Shown here piece after piece: positions 34,963 to 45,700 of a stretch of 64,000 bases of DNA; positions within the stretch are counted from its first letter, which is position 1, and every line of letters begins with the position of its first letter. Source of the stretch: Beta vulgaris subsp. vulgaris. Its lineage: Eukaryota; Streptophyta; Magnoliopsida; Caryophyllales; Amaranthaceae. The stretch is taken from positions 25,689,623 to 25,753,622 of the forward strand of contig NC_079202.1 in NCBI RefSeq assembly GCF_026745355.1, written 5' to 3'. The notes beneath the pieces were generated by a model. It was not told where the DNA came from. It saw only the letters and a list, made by a program, of their open reading frames with translations, and ran no database searches. The position numbers were made by a program, and so were the translations under genes.

Positions 34963-36322
34963 TGTTGAACCCTAGTTTTGATAATGACAAAGAAACAAAG
35001 GAACAAACTAAGTAGTGAACTAATGAATTATTTAAGTGTATGGTGTCTAAGGTATCAATGCAAGGAACTGGGAGAATACAAAGTCAATGAAGAAGTCAAG
35101 AGAGGATTTCAAAGGCTAAGTAAAGAAGTTTCTATGTTGATACTGGAGCAAGCATTGGATCAAGAATAATAGAAGCTAGGCGTTTTATTTTCTAGTTCCA
35201 ACGTAAAGGAACAAGGAAAGAATGGTAAGGAACTGTGGCAGAATATTTGAGAATGAAGCGTTTGTTCCTCTGTAAGGAACAAACTCAGTGGCATTTAGTA
35301 AATATGTTAAAGGAACTGAACTATATAAGGAACTAGACTTAGGCGTGTACTTAGTGTAACGGTTAAAAGATAATGGAGTAAGTCATGCCTAGATTATAGG
35401 AAATTAGTTATTTCTAATTTCAAATGATAAAATCAGTTTTATAAAAAGAAAATCTGTTTTGGAAAGATATTATTTTTCGGAAAATAAGAAAATAAATATC
35501 CGGTTGTTAGAAAGATTTTATTTCAAAGATATTATTTTCTTAAAGATTAGAAATTCAGATTTAAAGATAAAAAGAGTTTATAAAAACTGATTTTCGGATA
35601 ATGTTGAAGGAACTCCTATTATTTAGGAGTAATGGCTGCATTTTATCCACGTTCATTTATAGTTCATGGGATCATGGGACATGATGAAACGTGTTCCTTA
35701 GGGGAAGGAACATCATGGGTAAATGGATTAAAACGTGTACTCTAACATTACTCCCACGTTCTTCATGTTTACCACTATAAATATAGAAGTCTAGATAAGT
35801 TCCAAATTGTGTCTGACTAAGTTATTAAGTGAGTTTAACTTATTAAGTGTCAGTGCCTTCATTCTCTCAATAGCCATTTGTTCTTTGCCTTCTTACTCTA
35901 ATTCCACTAAGCTTATTTCGATCAATTGTATTTTGGTTTTTGGGGTAAGGGAACTTTGAGTGAAGTTCTGTAAGAGAAAGGCTTTGAGTGAAGTTGTATG
36001 TGTGAAAAACTTCGAGTGAATTGAGAGGAATGCTGTTAAGGGAACAGTGGTTCAGGAACTTGATTTAGGAACTCAAGGTAGGGCTCGAGTTAGAATTAGG
36101 TTGTAACAGAGTTGTTTGGCCTGATTAGTGAAAGTGTTGAGTTTAAAATCCTAGTGGTCGAGGTTGTTTCTTCTTGTTGGCCCAAGAAGTTTTTCCTCGT
36201 AAAAATCCCTTGTGTTCCTTTAGCTTGTTTATTCGTTTAAGTTTTAATTTCCGCAAAAAGTTACGCTTATTTCTACACCTACAATTCACCCCCCCTCTTG
36301 TAGTGTTCCTAGGGAAATAACA
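34963..36322 (+). mobile_element. Solo LTR, SIRE-type Ty1/copia
   Basis: A 1360-bp sequence from TGTTGAACCCTAG to AAATAACA, flanked on both sides by CATTC (34958-34962 and 36323-36327), a perfect 5-bp target duplication. The 3' part with CACCCCCCCTCTTGTAG is typical of SIRE/Maximus LTRs, and the start (TGTTGAACCCTAGTTTTGATAATGACAAAG) fits too. A TATA box lies at 35775-35786. No internal region or second LTR exists, so it is the product of LTR-LTR recombination. It interrupts the gag of the Tat element. Confidence 0.9.
35775..35786 (+). promoter_or_regulatory. TATA box of the SIRE solo LTR
   Basis: CTATAAATATAG, about 810 bp into the LTR. It could drive plus-strand transcription antisense to the Tat gag. 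Confidence 0.55.
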
Positions 36323-37444
36323 CATTCCTTGAATGCACATCTCAATAGCAGAGACTTCAGTCAGGCGATCTTTACACTCTAGACTCAATGCGTGCCAACG
36401 ATTAATGTAATCGATGACTGGCTCATCCTTCCACTGGTGAGTCTTAGTTAGTTCAGTCATACTGACAATACGTCGAGTGCTATAGAACCTGTTCAGGAAT
36501 TCCTCCTCCATTTGATCCCAACTGTCGATGGATTGTGAGGGTAAATCAGTGTACCAGTCAAAGGCCATGCCTTTAAGAGAACGAACGAATTGTTTGACCA
36601 GGAAATCATCTGTGGTACCAGCATTATTGCATGTTTCCACAAAGTGAGCAATGTGTTGCTTAGGATTTCCTTTCCCATCGAAATGCTGGAACTTGGGGGG
36701 CTGATAGCCAAGTGGCATCTGCAGCTTGTCAATTCTTTTGGTATAAGGCTTTACATACGATGACTGCCTTAGAACTTTCCCAGTTGATTTTTGATAGCGT
36801 GAGCTACTAATAACTCAAGTTGTCGAGCTGTGGTGGGCGGCGACGTCTTCACCACTATCGCCTTCGCTTTCACCCCATCCAGTCTTGATGCTGCGTCGTC
36901 TCCCTCAAGTTTCTTGTTGAGGGCACGATTTGCTCATTTTGGAGTCGGATTTGAGCATCTTTTTCTTCTCCATCTTCATTAATTTTTGGAGTAGGCTATT
37001 CATTTCAGCAAGTTGTTCCTCAACTGTCTTAGCCGAAGTCACCATAACAGCAGCAGTGTTTGACTGAGAGAAAAGGGTTCCTCTAAGTCGATAATCTTTA
37101 GAGTGATGAGTCAACAATGTCATCACTTGTCTCATCGTCACTCCCCACATTGAGTGGGTCAAAGAGAGGGCTAGTGTGGACAGTCAGCCTGTCTGACTTA
37201 TCAGATGAGAGTTGCTTCCATATTTGAGAAGCAATCAATGATGGCTCACGTTCAGCCAAAGCGATTGAGCCAAACACAGGGGTTTCACGCTCCTTGTATG
37301 AATGCACGACAGATGATTCAGTAGCAGAGGCTTAGAGAGCTTTCTTGGCCTAGTAGGAACGTTGCAGTTCGGAGCTTTGCACGGCGGCAGCAATAGCAGC
37401 CTTTTCATTCCTCTGGTGCGAAAACCAAGAGTCATATCATCCAT
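36323..37444 (-). pseudogene. Tat gag, N-terminal half
   Basis: From the primer site inward: an N-terminal piece with AEREPSLIASQIWKQ (about 37255-37215), the coiled-coil-like EEQLAEMNSLLQKLMKMEKK (about 37030-36970), and the gag domain MPLGYQPPKFQHFDGKGNPKQ ... FVRSLKGMAFDWYTDLP ... WDQMEEEFLNRFYSTRR (36718-36480), ending at AIEMCIQGM where the solo LTR starts. The first part is broken by frameshifts and the gag domain is open. Confidence 0.8.
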
Positions 37445-37572
37445 AAATCACCCAACGTTACAGATTTTCGTGGGGTGTCAGCAGAGTTTTCAGAAGATTG
37501 AGAGATGTTCTTGCTTGAGGCCATTTCTCAGATTTGTTGTTGATGACGAAACAGAGATGAGAGGCAGAGATA

Positions 37573-37590
37573 GTCCCACCGAGCGTGCCA
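37573..37590 (-). other. Tat primer-binding site
   Basis: The minus strand reads TGGCACGCTCGGTGGGAC, very close to the TGGCACGCCCGGTGGGAC site of many Tat-lineage elements and ending in the complement of the tRNA CCA. The exact tRNA is not identified here. Confidence 0.65.
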
Positions 37591-37595
37591 AAATC

Positions 37596-38302
37596 TGTAT
37601 ACACAAAATTTCGAGTCAAATATACTAGACAAGAAACAAAGTAACAAAGAAATTATATTTCAATAAATGTATTGAGTACAATCTCTGTAAACAGTTTATA
37701 ATGAAAAAACTAAGTCCTCTGATTCTGTTTCGTAGCTTGAGACTGACGCGTGTTGGTGTTGACGTGGAGTTGAATGTAGACTGACCTGTTGTCAACGTCA
37801 ACCTGAGTTTGAGTGTGGGATGACACTTTGTCGCAGTCAACTGAGTTTGAGTTTTGTTTGGGTATATTCGAATGAGGGTGACAAAGCTTGAATCTCAGTC
37901 GAATATGTTTGAGTGTATCTGAATAGTCGGCACAAGTTTTGATGTGCTTGTTGACTAATTGCAGAGAGAATTATAAGATAATTTTATGAGCTCTTGAGAA
38001 TAATACTTTTTCGATTCCTTCAACTGAGAGATGTGAGGTCTATTTATAAGAAATGAAGATCCTTTCATAGTCTTGGTAATTTATGTATTTGTGCCTGTTT
38101 ATGACTTGGAAGTCTTTTTTACCTTTGCCATTTGACCACCTTATTTGGACTAGTAATATGGGCTAGCCCAAATATTTTAGAACCCAAATTATATTTGTTT
38201 AATTTAATTTGGATATGATATTTTAGTGGGCTAAAATAATTAAATTGGGCTAATCATATTTCTTTTAGCTCAATAATAATCAGTTTATTTTAATGTAAAA
38301 CA
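37596..38302 (-). repeat. Tat 5' LTR (outer end uncertain)
   Basis: On the plus strand it starts TGTATACACAAAATTTCG next to the primer site. A TATA box (minus, CTTATAAATAGA, about 38039-38050) supports a U3 on the right. The outer end is set at the CA of 38301-38302 only by the terminal dinucleotide, as no second LTR is present to compare. Confidence 0.55.
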
Positions 38303-38744
38303 CTAATAATAATTTTTTTGTGTCTATAGTGATATAAGGTGATTATTTATGAGATGGTCAATATGAAGTGGTTATTTCGAAAAAGTTGGTTTTATAAAAT
38401 TGAATTTTGCCAAAAATTCCTATATAATACTTGCACTTGTTATATACTTCATTTGTTTTAAAATGATTGAAACGTTTTAACTTTTACACTAAAAAAAAAA
38501 TCTAGTTATGTAAGATATTGTTAGATTCACCTTTGACATCTAGTTTCAAAATATTATAATTCAATAATATTTTAATTATAGAGAATTAAAGATGTTAAAG
38601 ATCAAATTGACAGATCAACAAGCATGCCTAAAGAAATATATTGGCCGCCAAAGTAATACTTCCTCCGTACTATTTTTAGATGCTACGTTTTCATAATTCA
38701 CCAACTAGCCCTATTCTAGAAATAATTGTTTATATTCTTTTCAA
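38303..38744. other. AT-rich spacer, possible Stowaway remnant
   Basis: No coding sequence. At 38670-38700 a TACTTCCTCCGTACTATTTTTAGATGC block resembles one end of a Stowaway MITE; its partner is not seen. Confidence 0.4.
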
Positions 38745-39140
38745 TCTCTATTATATAAGCCAAGGGGGGAGCTATGATGTCCCCTTTTAAAAAGTCCTTT
38801 TTGTCCTTAGCTAAATATATAATTGGATATTCAAATTTTCTACAATATATCCTTTTCTAATTTAAAGATGTGGTCAAAATTCTAATGATAAATTAAACTA
38901 AATAAGCATTAACAAAGTAACTTGACACAATGAGAAAAATGGTTATTTAATTTTAAAAAATTACAATTTAATTTGACTATAAGACCTTACATCTAAATGT
39001 TTATTATAATTTTTAAGCACTTTACATTAGTTTGTACAACAATAATTATAAGCCACAATTTTAAAATTATATTTAGATAAAATTTATTAAGAACAGACCC
39101 AAACAATCGATGCACGTATCGTGTGTGCATAGAAGGCTAG
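38745..39140 (+). mobile_element. Helitron-like non-autonomous element
   Basis: Starts TCTCTATTATATAAGCC after an A and ends in CTAG at 39137-39140. Ten bases before that end is a small hairpin (ATGCAC...GTGCAT, about 39110-39130). TC start, subterminal hairpin and CTRR end are Helitron hallmarks. The base after CTAG is A where T is expected, so the call is provisional. 396 bp, no ORF. Confidence 0.55.
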
Positions 39141-39721
39141 ACTGGTTAGTGTGTAATCAAAGTAAGACATTGAATATCTTTTCCCCATGTACAATCAAAA
39201 AAAATTATTAAATAAAGTAATGTCTTGGAGCCCGAAGGGCGTAAAAACTAGGTGGATAGCAATTAAAAAAGGTAAAATGATATACATAGCACTTAGGGTT
39301 ATGTATAAGGTGATTAAAATGGAAATAAAATATTAAATCAATCATTTATTACTTTAGTTGATGTAAAAATGTATCTTGAATTCTTAAACTGTTTTTATTT
39401 ACAAAAATATATTTAATGCTTATATATATTCCAATTAAAAACAACGGAAGTGGAGTACGAAAGAACATATTTCCGTACAGCTGAACCGGGGACCGGGGTG
39501 TTGAATGATGATATATTCCAACAAGGTTCGCATCTTTCCATCAGTTTTCCCTCCTCTCCTTCTCTGCGTCTCTCTGAATCCCTCTCTGAATTCTTCCCTT
39601 TCTTCGACATATCTCCCCCCATTTTTCTTCATTCCAACCTAAAATTCCTTCCTTTGTTTTTTCTTGTAAGATAAACACCAGTTCATTGCAATATAAGTAA
39701 TTGGAATTGCGTAATTTTGTA
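39141..39721 (+). promoter_or_regulatory. Promoter and leader region of the SERAC1-like gene
   Basis: No ORF. A CT-rich tract at 39540-39610 (TCCCTCCTCTCCTTCTCTGCG...) looks like a plant 5' leader. No convincing TATA box is seen at a fixed distance from it. Confidence 0.4.
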
Positions 39722-42700
39722 ATGCTTCGTCTTTACCTCCACCCCATTCGGCGCCCTAAACTCCCTCTTTCTCTCCTCCACCGTCCATTCTCCTCCTCCT
39801 CCACTCCACCTTCATCTTCTTCATCAAATCTCCACATTCGCAATCCCTCCCAAACCCTTCACGTCACCACCACCACCTCCTCATCTACTCTCTCTCCTCT
39901 CCCACCACCCTCCACTTCCACCTCATTCTCCCGCACCACTCTCTCTCTTTCCCTCTTCACTTTTGCGGCTTTCGCTTCCACTTCCTACCTCCTCTCCGAC
40001 ACCAATGATGACACTGACACACCAAAATTCGTCTCCGTAATAGAATCAGCAATCCAGCGATCAACCGACTCAGCTCACCGTATCATCCACCGCTTCAACC
40101 GCACCGGTGCTGCTGCCGCTGTCCTGTGGCAATCCCTTGGCTCTGTTCTTTCCTCCGCCAATAACGACGTTCGCTCCGGTTTTGAGTTCAGGGTTGCTGC
40201 TTTTTTGGCTGATATTGCTGCTGCTAATGCTGCTCGTAGGACCGCCATTGTCGCTGCCGGTTCTGGCAGGGTTCTTGATTGGCTTCTTCAGACTGTTGCT
40301 GGTGAACTTTGTGCCGCACAGGCTGAGGCTGCCAGAGCTTTGGCTTACATGATTGCTGATCCTATTGTAAGGCCTCACGTTTTTGGGAGGCCTCATTCTG
40401 TTCCTTATCTGCTCAACTTCATTGTCTCTGCTCAGCAGCGCTCCAAAAAGGTACTAGTCTTATATGCACGTCATAGAATCCGTCCTTGAATTTTAATACT
40501 TGTCTAAAAACATTGGAGAATACATTTACAATTTTAGGTGGACAATATATTATCCCCTCTTCTCTTTGGTAAAGGTTAGTTGCAACAATTTCCATATTAT
40601 AGCTGTCTTTATTTAGATACAACATTTCCTTTTTTGGTAAAGGTTTTGGAGGAATATGACCATCTTATTCTCACTTTAACTATTCCACATGTGAAAAATA
40701 TAGGCAACTGGGGCAAATCTTACTCTCTCCTCTTTCCTTAATATTTGTGCAAAAAGGCATTTGTTGCAACTAAAAAAATAAAGGTGGTATGATAGAGATC
40801 TTGTTGTTGCCACGCGTTTTGAATTTGTTAGTTTTGGTTTAGTGCAAATGTATTGGAGCCTTGTTGTTGTTTAAACTTGCATAAGTTAGAGCTAATTCGT
40901 TTAACTTGCATAAGTTTGGATAATGCGCTGTTATCTTTGCCTAATTCGTTTAACTTGGAGCCTTGTTGCTGTTTAAACTTGCATAAGTTAGAGCTAATCA
41001 GCTAAACAGGTTGAGAAGTTCACAAATCTCTCACTCTAAGGGACGCTGGTTTCTAGGGAGTATTGAGGTTTGATGATTGATCAGACTTGTGCATAATGCA
41101 TCAATATCTCTCAATTGTTTATGACTATTATGGATACTTGGAGAGCGCTAAAAAGCCCTAATCCTAGTACAAGTAGGCCTTTAATCCTAACCACGTAGGA
41201 TTAATTTGATCTTATCTGAATCCAGTACTTAAAGCATGTGTGTGTGTGACCCCCAGAGGACGCGGTTATAAAAGTAGTTAGCACTTGGCAGTAGGCTTAA
41301 TTAGTGAGCCCACGGATCATAGGGCCTTAGAGGCACTGGTTCAGCTTATACAATCATGAAATGTTCGTCTTTGACCTTATCTCCCAGTCAGTAGATGTCT
41401 CATTTCTTAGTTAGAAAATCCCAGAATATTTCTTAAATGGTCTGGCATTCTGCCCTCCTGGGCATGTGGAAAATTTTCTAGTTTGTGGCCTGGCATTCTG
41501 CTCTCCTGGGCATGTGGAAAATTTTATAGTTTGTGAAATTCGTTTATCCCAGAATATTTCTTAGTAATGGTAGTGTCTAGTTTGTGGTCATTTCAAGGTA
41601 GTTTATGAAGTTCCACTTATCTAAGGGGGAGTAGGTTACTGACTTTCTCTATTTTTTATGGATGTAGAAATTATTTTTGTCTTTTTACTAACTCCTTAAT
41701 TTCCCACTTCCTAGGAATTTCCAATTTCTATGCATTTCTATGTCAATAAAAGCCCTATGCGTAGGGGATATAATATGGCTTTGAGCGATTCCAATGAGGG
41801 AATTGGAATCTAGTAGAACAAGGTTATATTTTAATTTTGGCAACTTCGTTTCAATTTTTTTGAAAGAGAAATCCCATTAAATGGCATCTACAATATGTGT
41901 TGAAGAAAAACAAAATACAATGAAACAATATTAAATCAAACTCGTCTTCGATAAAATTATAATGAACCAGATCGACCAAAATAGCACATACCCCTTGTAT
42001 TTGTTGAATGTTGCGGCTAATGAAACCGTCTATCATTTTTACGTAGTTTAGAGAACATTCTTAAGCTAACAATATTGACCACATCCGAGCTTCCAGTACG
42101 TTCATACAGATAGTCTTGAAATTCAACCAATGAAAACAATTTTCCATACCTACAAAACAAACAATCAAGACTCACAACTCCCATATGTGAGAACGAGACC
42201 TCGACAATAGAGAAGACAAAAGTCCCCATTATAAGGCTCGAGAAACTCTCATAAAGCGAGATTAATTTATTCAACTAAACAATAAAATAAACTAGAAATT
42301 AAAAACAAAAGAGGAAAAGGTGCTTACCATGGATGAGAAAATTCATGGCAGCCCCTCACAGATGAAAAGGGGAAAAAGGAGAAGAAGGGAAGGGGTTAGA
42401 GAGAATATAAGAGGTTAGGATTTAGACAGAGAAAGTGCGGCTAACTGCAACGACCTCGTTGTGACAATAAAAGATTTTTTTACATATTCTTTTCGATGTA
42501 ATAAAAGCAACCTCGAGATAAAGGAAAGATGATCTTCATCTTTTGGACCATAAATTTTTCTTATCTTTGGTGGTTACCTTTTAAATTCTCAAGGTCATTT
42601 TTGAAATTCTCTTTCACAAGTAAGTGGTGAGAACATAGATCTTAAAACTGCAGGAATGCAGGAATTTTAGCATTGTACGTAATTTTGTAATTTTGTGACT

Positions 42701-45700
42701 GAGGGAGTGTATTGTTACTATTTTAATCTTGGTTTTGTGACATCATACCACTGATTTAAATTTTCTTATGCATCTGAATTGATATTTTGTAAAAACCTTT
42801 TACTTTTATTGGAACAGAATTCAAGAATTTCTGATTCTTTGAAAGGTAGGAGCATGCTTGTTGCTGCAATAATGGATGTTGTGACCTCCGGCTGTGACAG
42901 CAAGGACAATGTCCGATTTCAGTCATGCCTTCCTGCAAATGCTGAACTGAGAGACATTGCGTCAGCTATTCAAGTAATTGAAGGTGGTTTGAATTTGGAT
43001 GATCCACATGCTGAAGACGATGATGATGGTGGGAAAGGATTGAAAGGTATTGGTATTAGAATTCTTGGAGGTACAACTGTATTAGGACTTTCAAGAACCA
43101 GTGGACTAGTGGATTGTGTTGATAGTGATAGTGTAACAACCAGTAATTACACTTCTAAAGACCTTGTTCATCAGAAAAGGCATGATAGCTATCTTGCTGA
43201 TGCAAATTTGTCATCTGCTGTAGTACCTGGTCTTTGGGACGATTTACATTCTCAGCATGTTGCTGTGCCATTCGCTGCATGGGCATTGGCCAATTGGGCT
43301 ATGGCGTCGGAGGTTAATAGATCTCATATTCAAGAATTGGATCAGGATGGAAATGCTATCATGACTGCTTTGGCGGCCCCTGAAAGATCGGTGAGGTGGC
43401 ATGGGAGTTTGGTTGCTCGACTGCTTTTGGAGGACATCAATGTTTCATTAAGCGATTCTGTTTCAGACTGGAGTTCTTGTCTGCTTTCAACTATATCACA
43501 AGCTTGTAAAAATAATGACACACCTCTGGCGCTGGTGGCTTTGTCAGCATTTTTGCTTTCTGTTGATAAGAGTCCGGGCGCCAAGAAAATTGTTATGGAG
43601 AAAGGTCTTGATTTAATGAGAGACACTGCTAAACAGACAATACGTCATAAGGATATCCAACAAGCACTGGCAAAGGCACTAGAATTAGTTTGTACCAATG
43701 AAAATCGTTTATCACTTGAAGAAAGTCTTAAATGGTCTGGCATTCTGCTCTCCTGGGCATGTGGAAAATTTTCTTCTGAAGATACACGATATTCTGCAAC
43801 AAAAACCCTTTCATGCATCCTTGAGGATTTTGGGCCATCTTCTGTCCCGATTTCGCAAGGATGGTTAACTATTCTACTAAATGAAGTTCTGGACTCTACT
43901 AAGACGATACCAGTGAAAGGAACCTCTCAACCTAAAAGTGATAAAGTGAAGGTTAGGATTTTCATATATACTTTCTTGTTCTTTTGTGGAGTTCTGTTCT
44001 CCACTCTTCACCTTTACTTTTTATTTTTAAGGAATATTATTTAATAATGATGTTATCTTATGTATGCAGACTCAAATTGATCAGTCAAACGTTCAGTCTG
44101 GTATACAAATTGCCAGTCAGCTGGCGAACTCTGTTGTTAACCTAGCTGGAAAGCAATTGGGTATTGCAATAGATCATGGTGACTCATTCCCCATTGCTGA
44201 CCTCCTATCTCAAGAACCTTTCACTGGACCATTTAAAAATCTAAATAAAGATCGGAACCCCAAATGTGATGCTGCAGACTCAGCAGTGGCGACCCTTAAG
44301 GGAATTAAATCACTGACTGAAATTTGTGCAGATGACTTAGTAAATCAAAACAAAATTGTTGATTCTGGTGTCTTGTGCTTGTTGAGGCGCTTTTTGTTAA
44401 GAGATGATTATGAAAGTCTTGCTGCTATTGAAGCATATGATGCATCGAGAGTTAGGGAGGAACCAGAACAGGCTACTAAGGTTCTAGATGAGCCGAAGGC
44501 AGATGCTAATGGTCAATTAAAGGTCCGAATCCCACCATCTGCTCACATCAGGAGGCATGCAGGTAGACTGCTTACTGTTCTATCTGCATTGCCAAAAGTA
44601 CAAAAGGCCATTATGGCAGATGCAACATGGTGTAATTGGCTTGAAGAGTGTGCTAATGGGAAGATTTCTGGATGTGATGATCCAAAGATTCAGAGTTATG
44701 CCAGAGCTACCCTGTTAAATGTGCTTTGCCGTGAGAAACGGGACTCAGACTCTGGGAAGAGTGGTGGTACTGGTACTACTGTTGCGAACAATAATCGTGT
44801 TTGGCCACGCTATGAGGACATGATATTTTTAATTAATCCTGAGTCACAGCACTGGAAATGCCCTGATAAACCTGTATCTGGGACATCAAATACATGCTCT
44901 GGGGATGATGATGACATCAATTCATCCAACTCTACGGAGGGGCTTGGGGACTGCTCATTGTCAAAGGTTCCTTCAGTAGACATAATTTTTGTTCATGGTC
45001 TGCGTGGTGGGCCTTTTAAAAGTTGGCGCATATCTGAAGACAAGTCTTCAACTAAGTCTGGCCTTGTAGAGAAAATTGATCAGGAAGCAGGGAAGCAAGG
45101 AACCTTTTGGCCAGGTGAATGGCTCTCAGCTGATTTTCCTCATGCCCGTTTATTTACACTTAGATACAAGGTTTGTTTTGAATCATCATCCTTTGTGCCG
45201 TTCTAGCTTCTAAGTTATGAGGTTCAAAAAACTATATTAACAATTACCAAAAAAAGCAGTAAAGCACATGTATTTTTATTACACTTGAAAATATAGGATA
45301 TAATACTTTTGGTATGTGTTTGCCTATATGGTGTTTTATCATATTCTAGTTTGAAGCACGAGTTTGAACTTTTTAAGTGGATTTCCCTTGCAGACGAATC
45401 TTACTCAGTGGTCTGGAGCTAGCCTTCCTCTTCAGGTGTGCATCTTGGTCATCGTCATAGAAGACCGGTTATCTTTCCATTTATTTAACAGCATTCTATT
45501 TTGTTTTTGTGTGTATCTATTATATTATCCCCTTTAATTGAATATTTTGTTTCATTTCGTATATCTTGGTTTAAGTGTTATCTTTTCAATCTAGGAAGTT
45601 GACAATCGAGTTTGTGCCTTTCTTTCAGGAAGGGGGAGTTCAGCAAAGTAGCCCTTAGGTTTTTTTCTTCATATTTCTCATAGCACAGTTGCGCCCCTTT

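Larger units (their letters stand above)
28919..38302 (-). mobile_element. Tat-lineage Ty3/gypsy retrotransposon, decayed
   Basis: Minus-strand order: 5' LTR (37596 to about 38302), primer site (37573-37590), gag (split by a solo LTR), protease region, reverse transcriptase with YVDD, RNase H, a second (archaeal-type) RNase H, integrase and its C-terminal module. The double RNase H and the motif TLFHVIDTKTSYKMLLGRP are marks of the Tat/Ogre/Retand lineage. No 3' LTR is seen; the region where it should lie is occupied by the hairpin array, the PMD pseudogene and the CACTA end. All coding parts carry stops or frameshifts. Confidence 0.85.

Noticed and set aside
37596..39400. A longer Tat LTR reaching toward the Helitron-like element
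   Set aside because: The TATA box position and terminal bases allow an end near 38302; nothing supports a longer one, though without a second LTR it stays uncertain.
41851..42274. Minus-strand ORFs in intron 1 of the SERAC1-like gene
   Set aside because: Short, AT-biased, no domain, no splice or promoter support.
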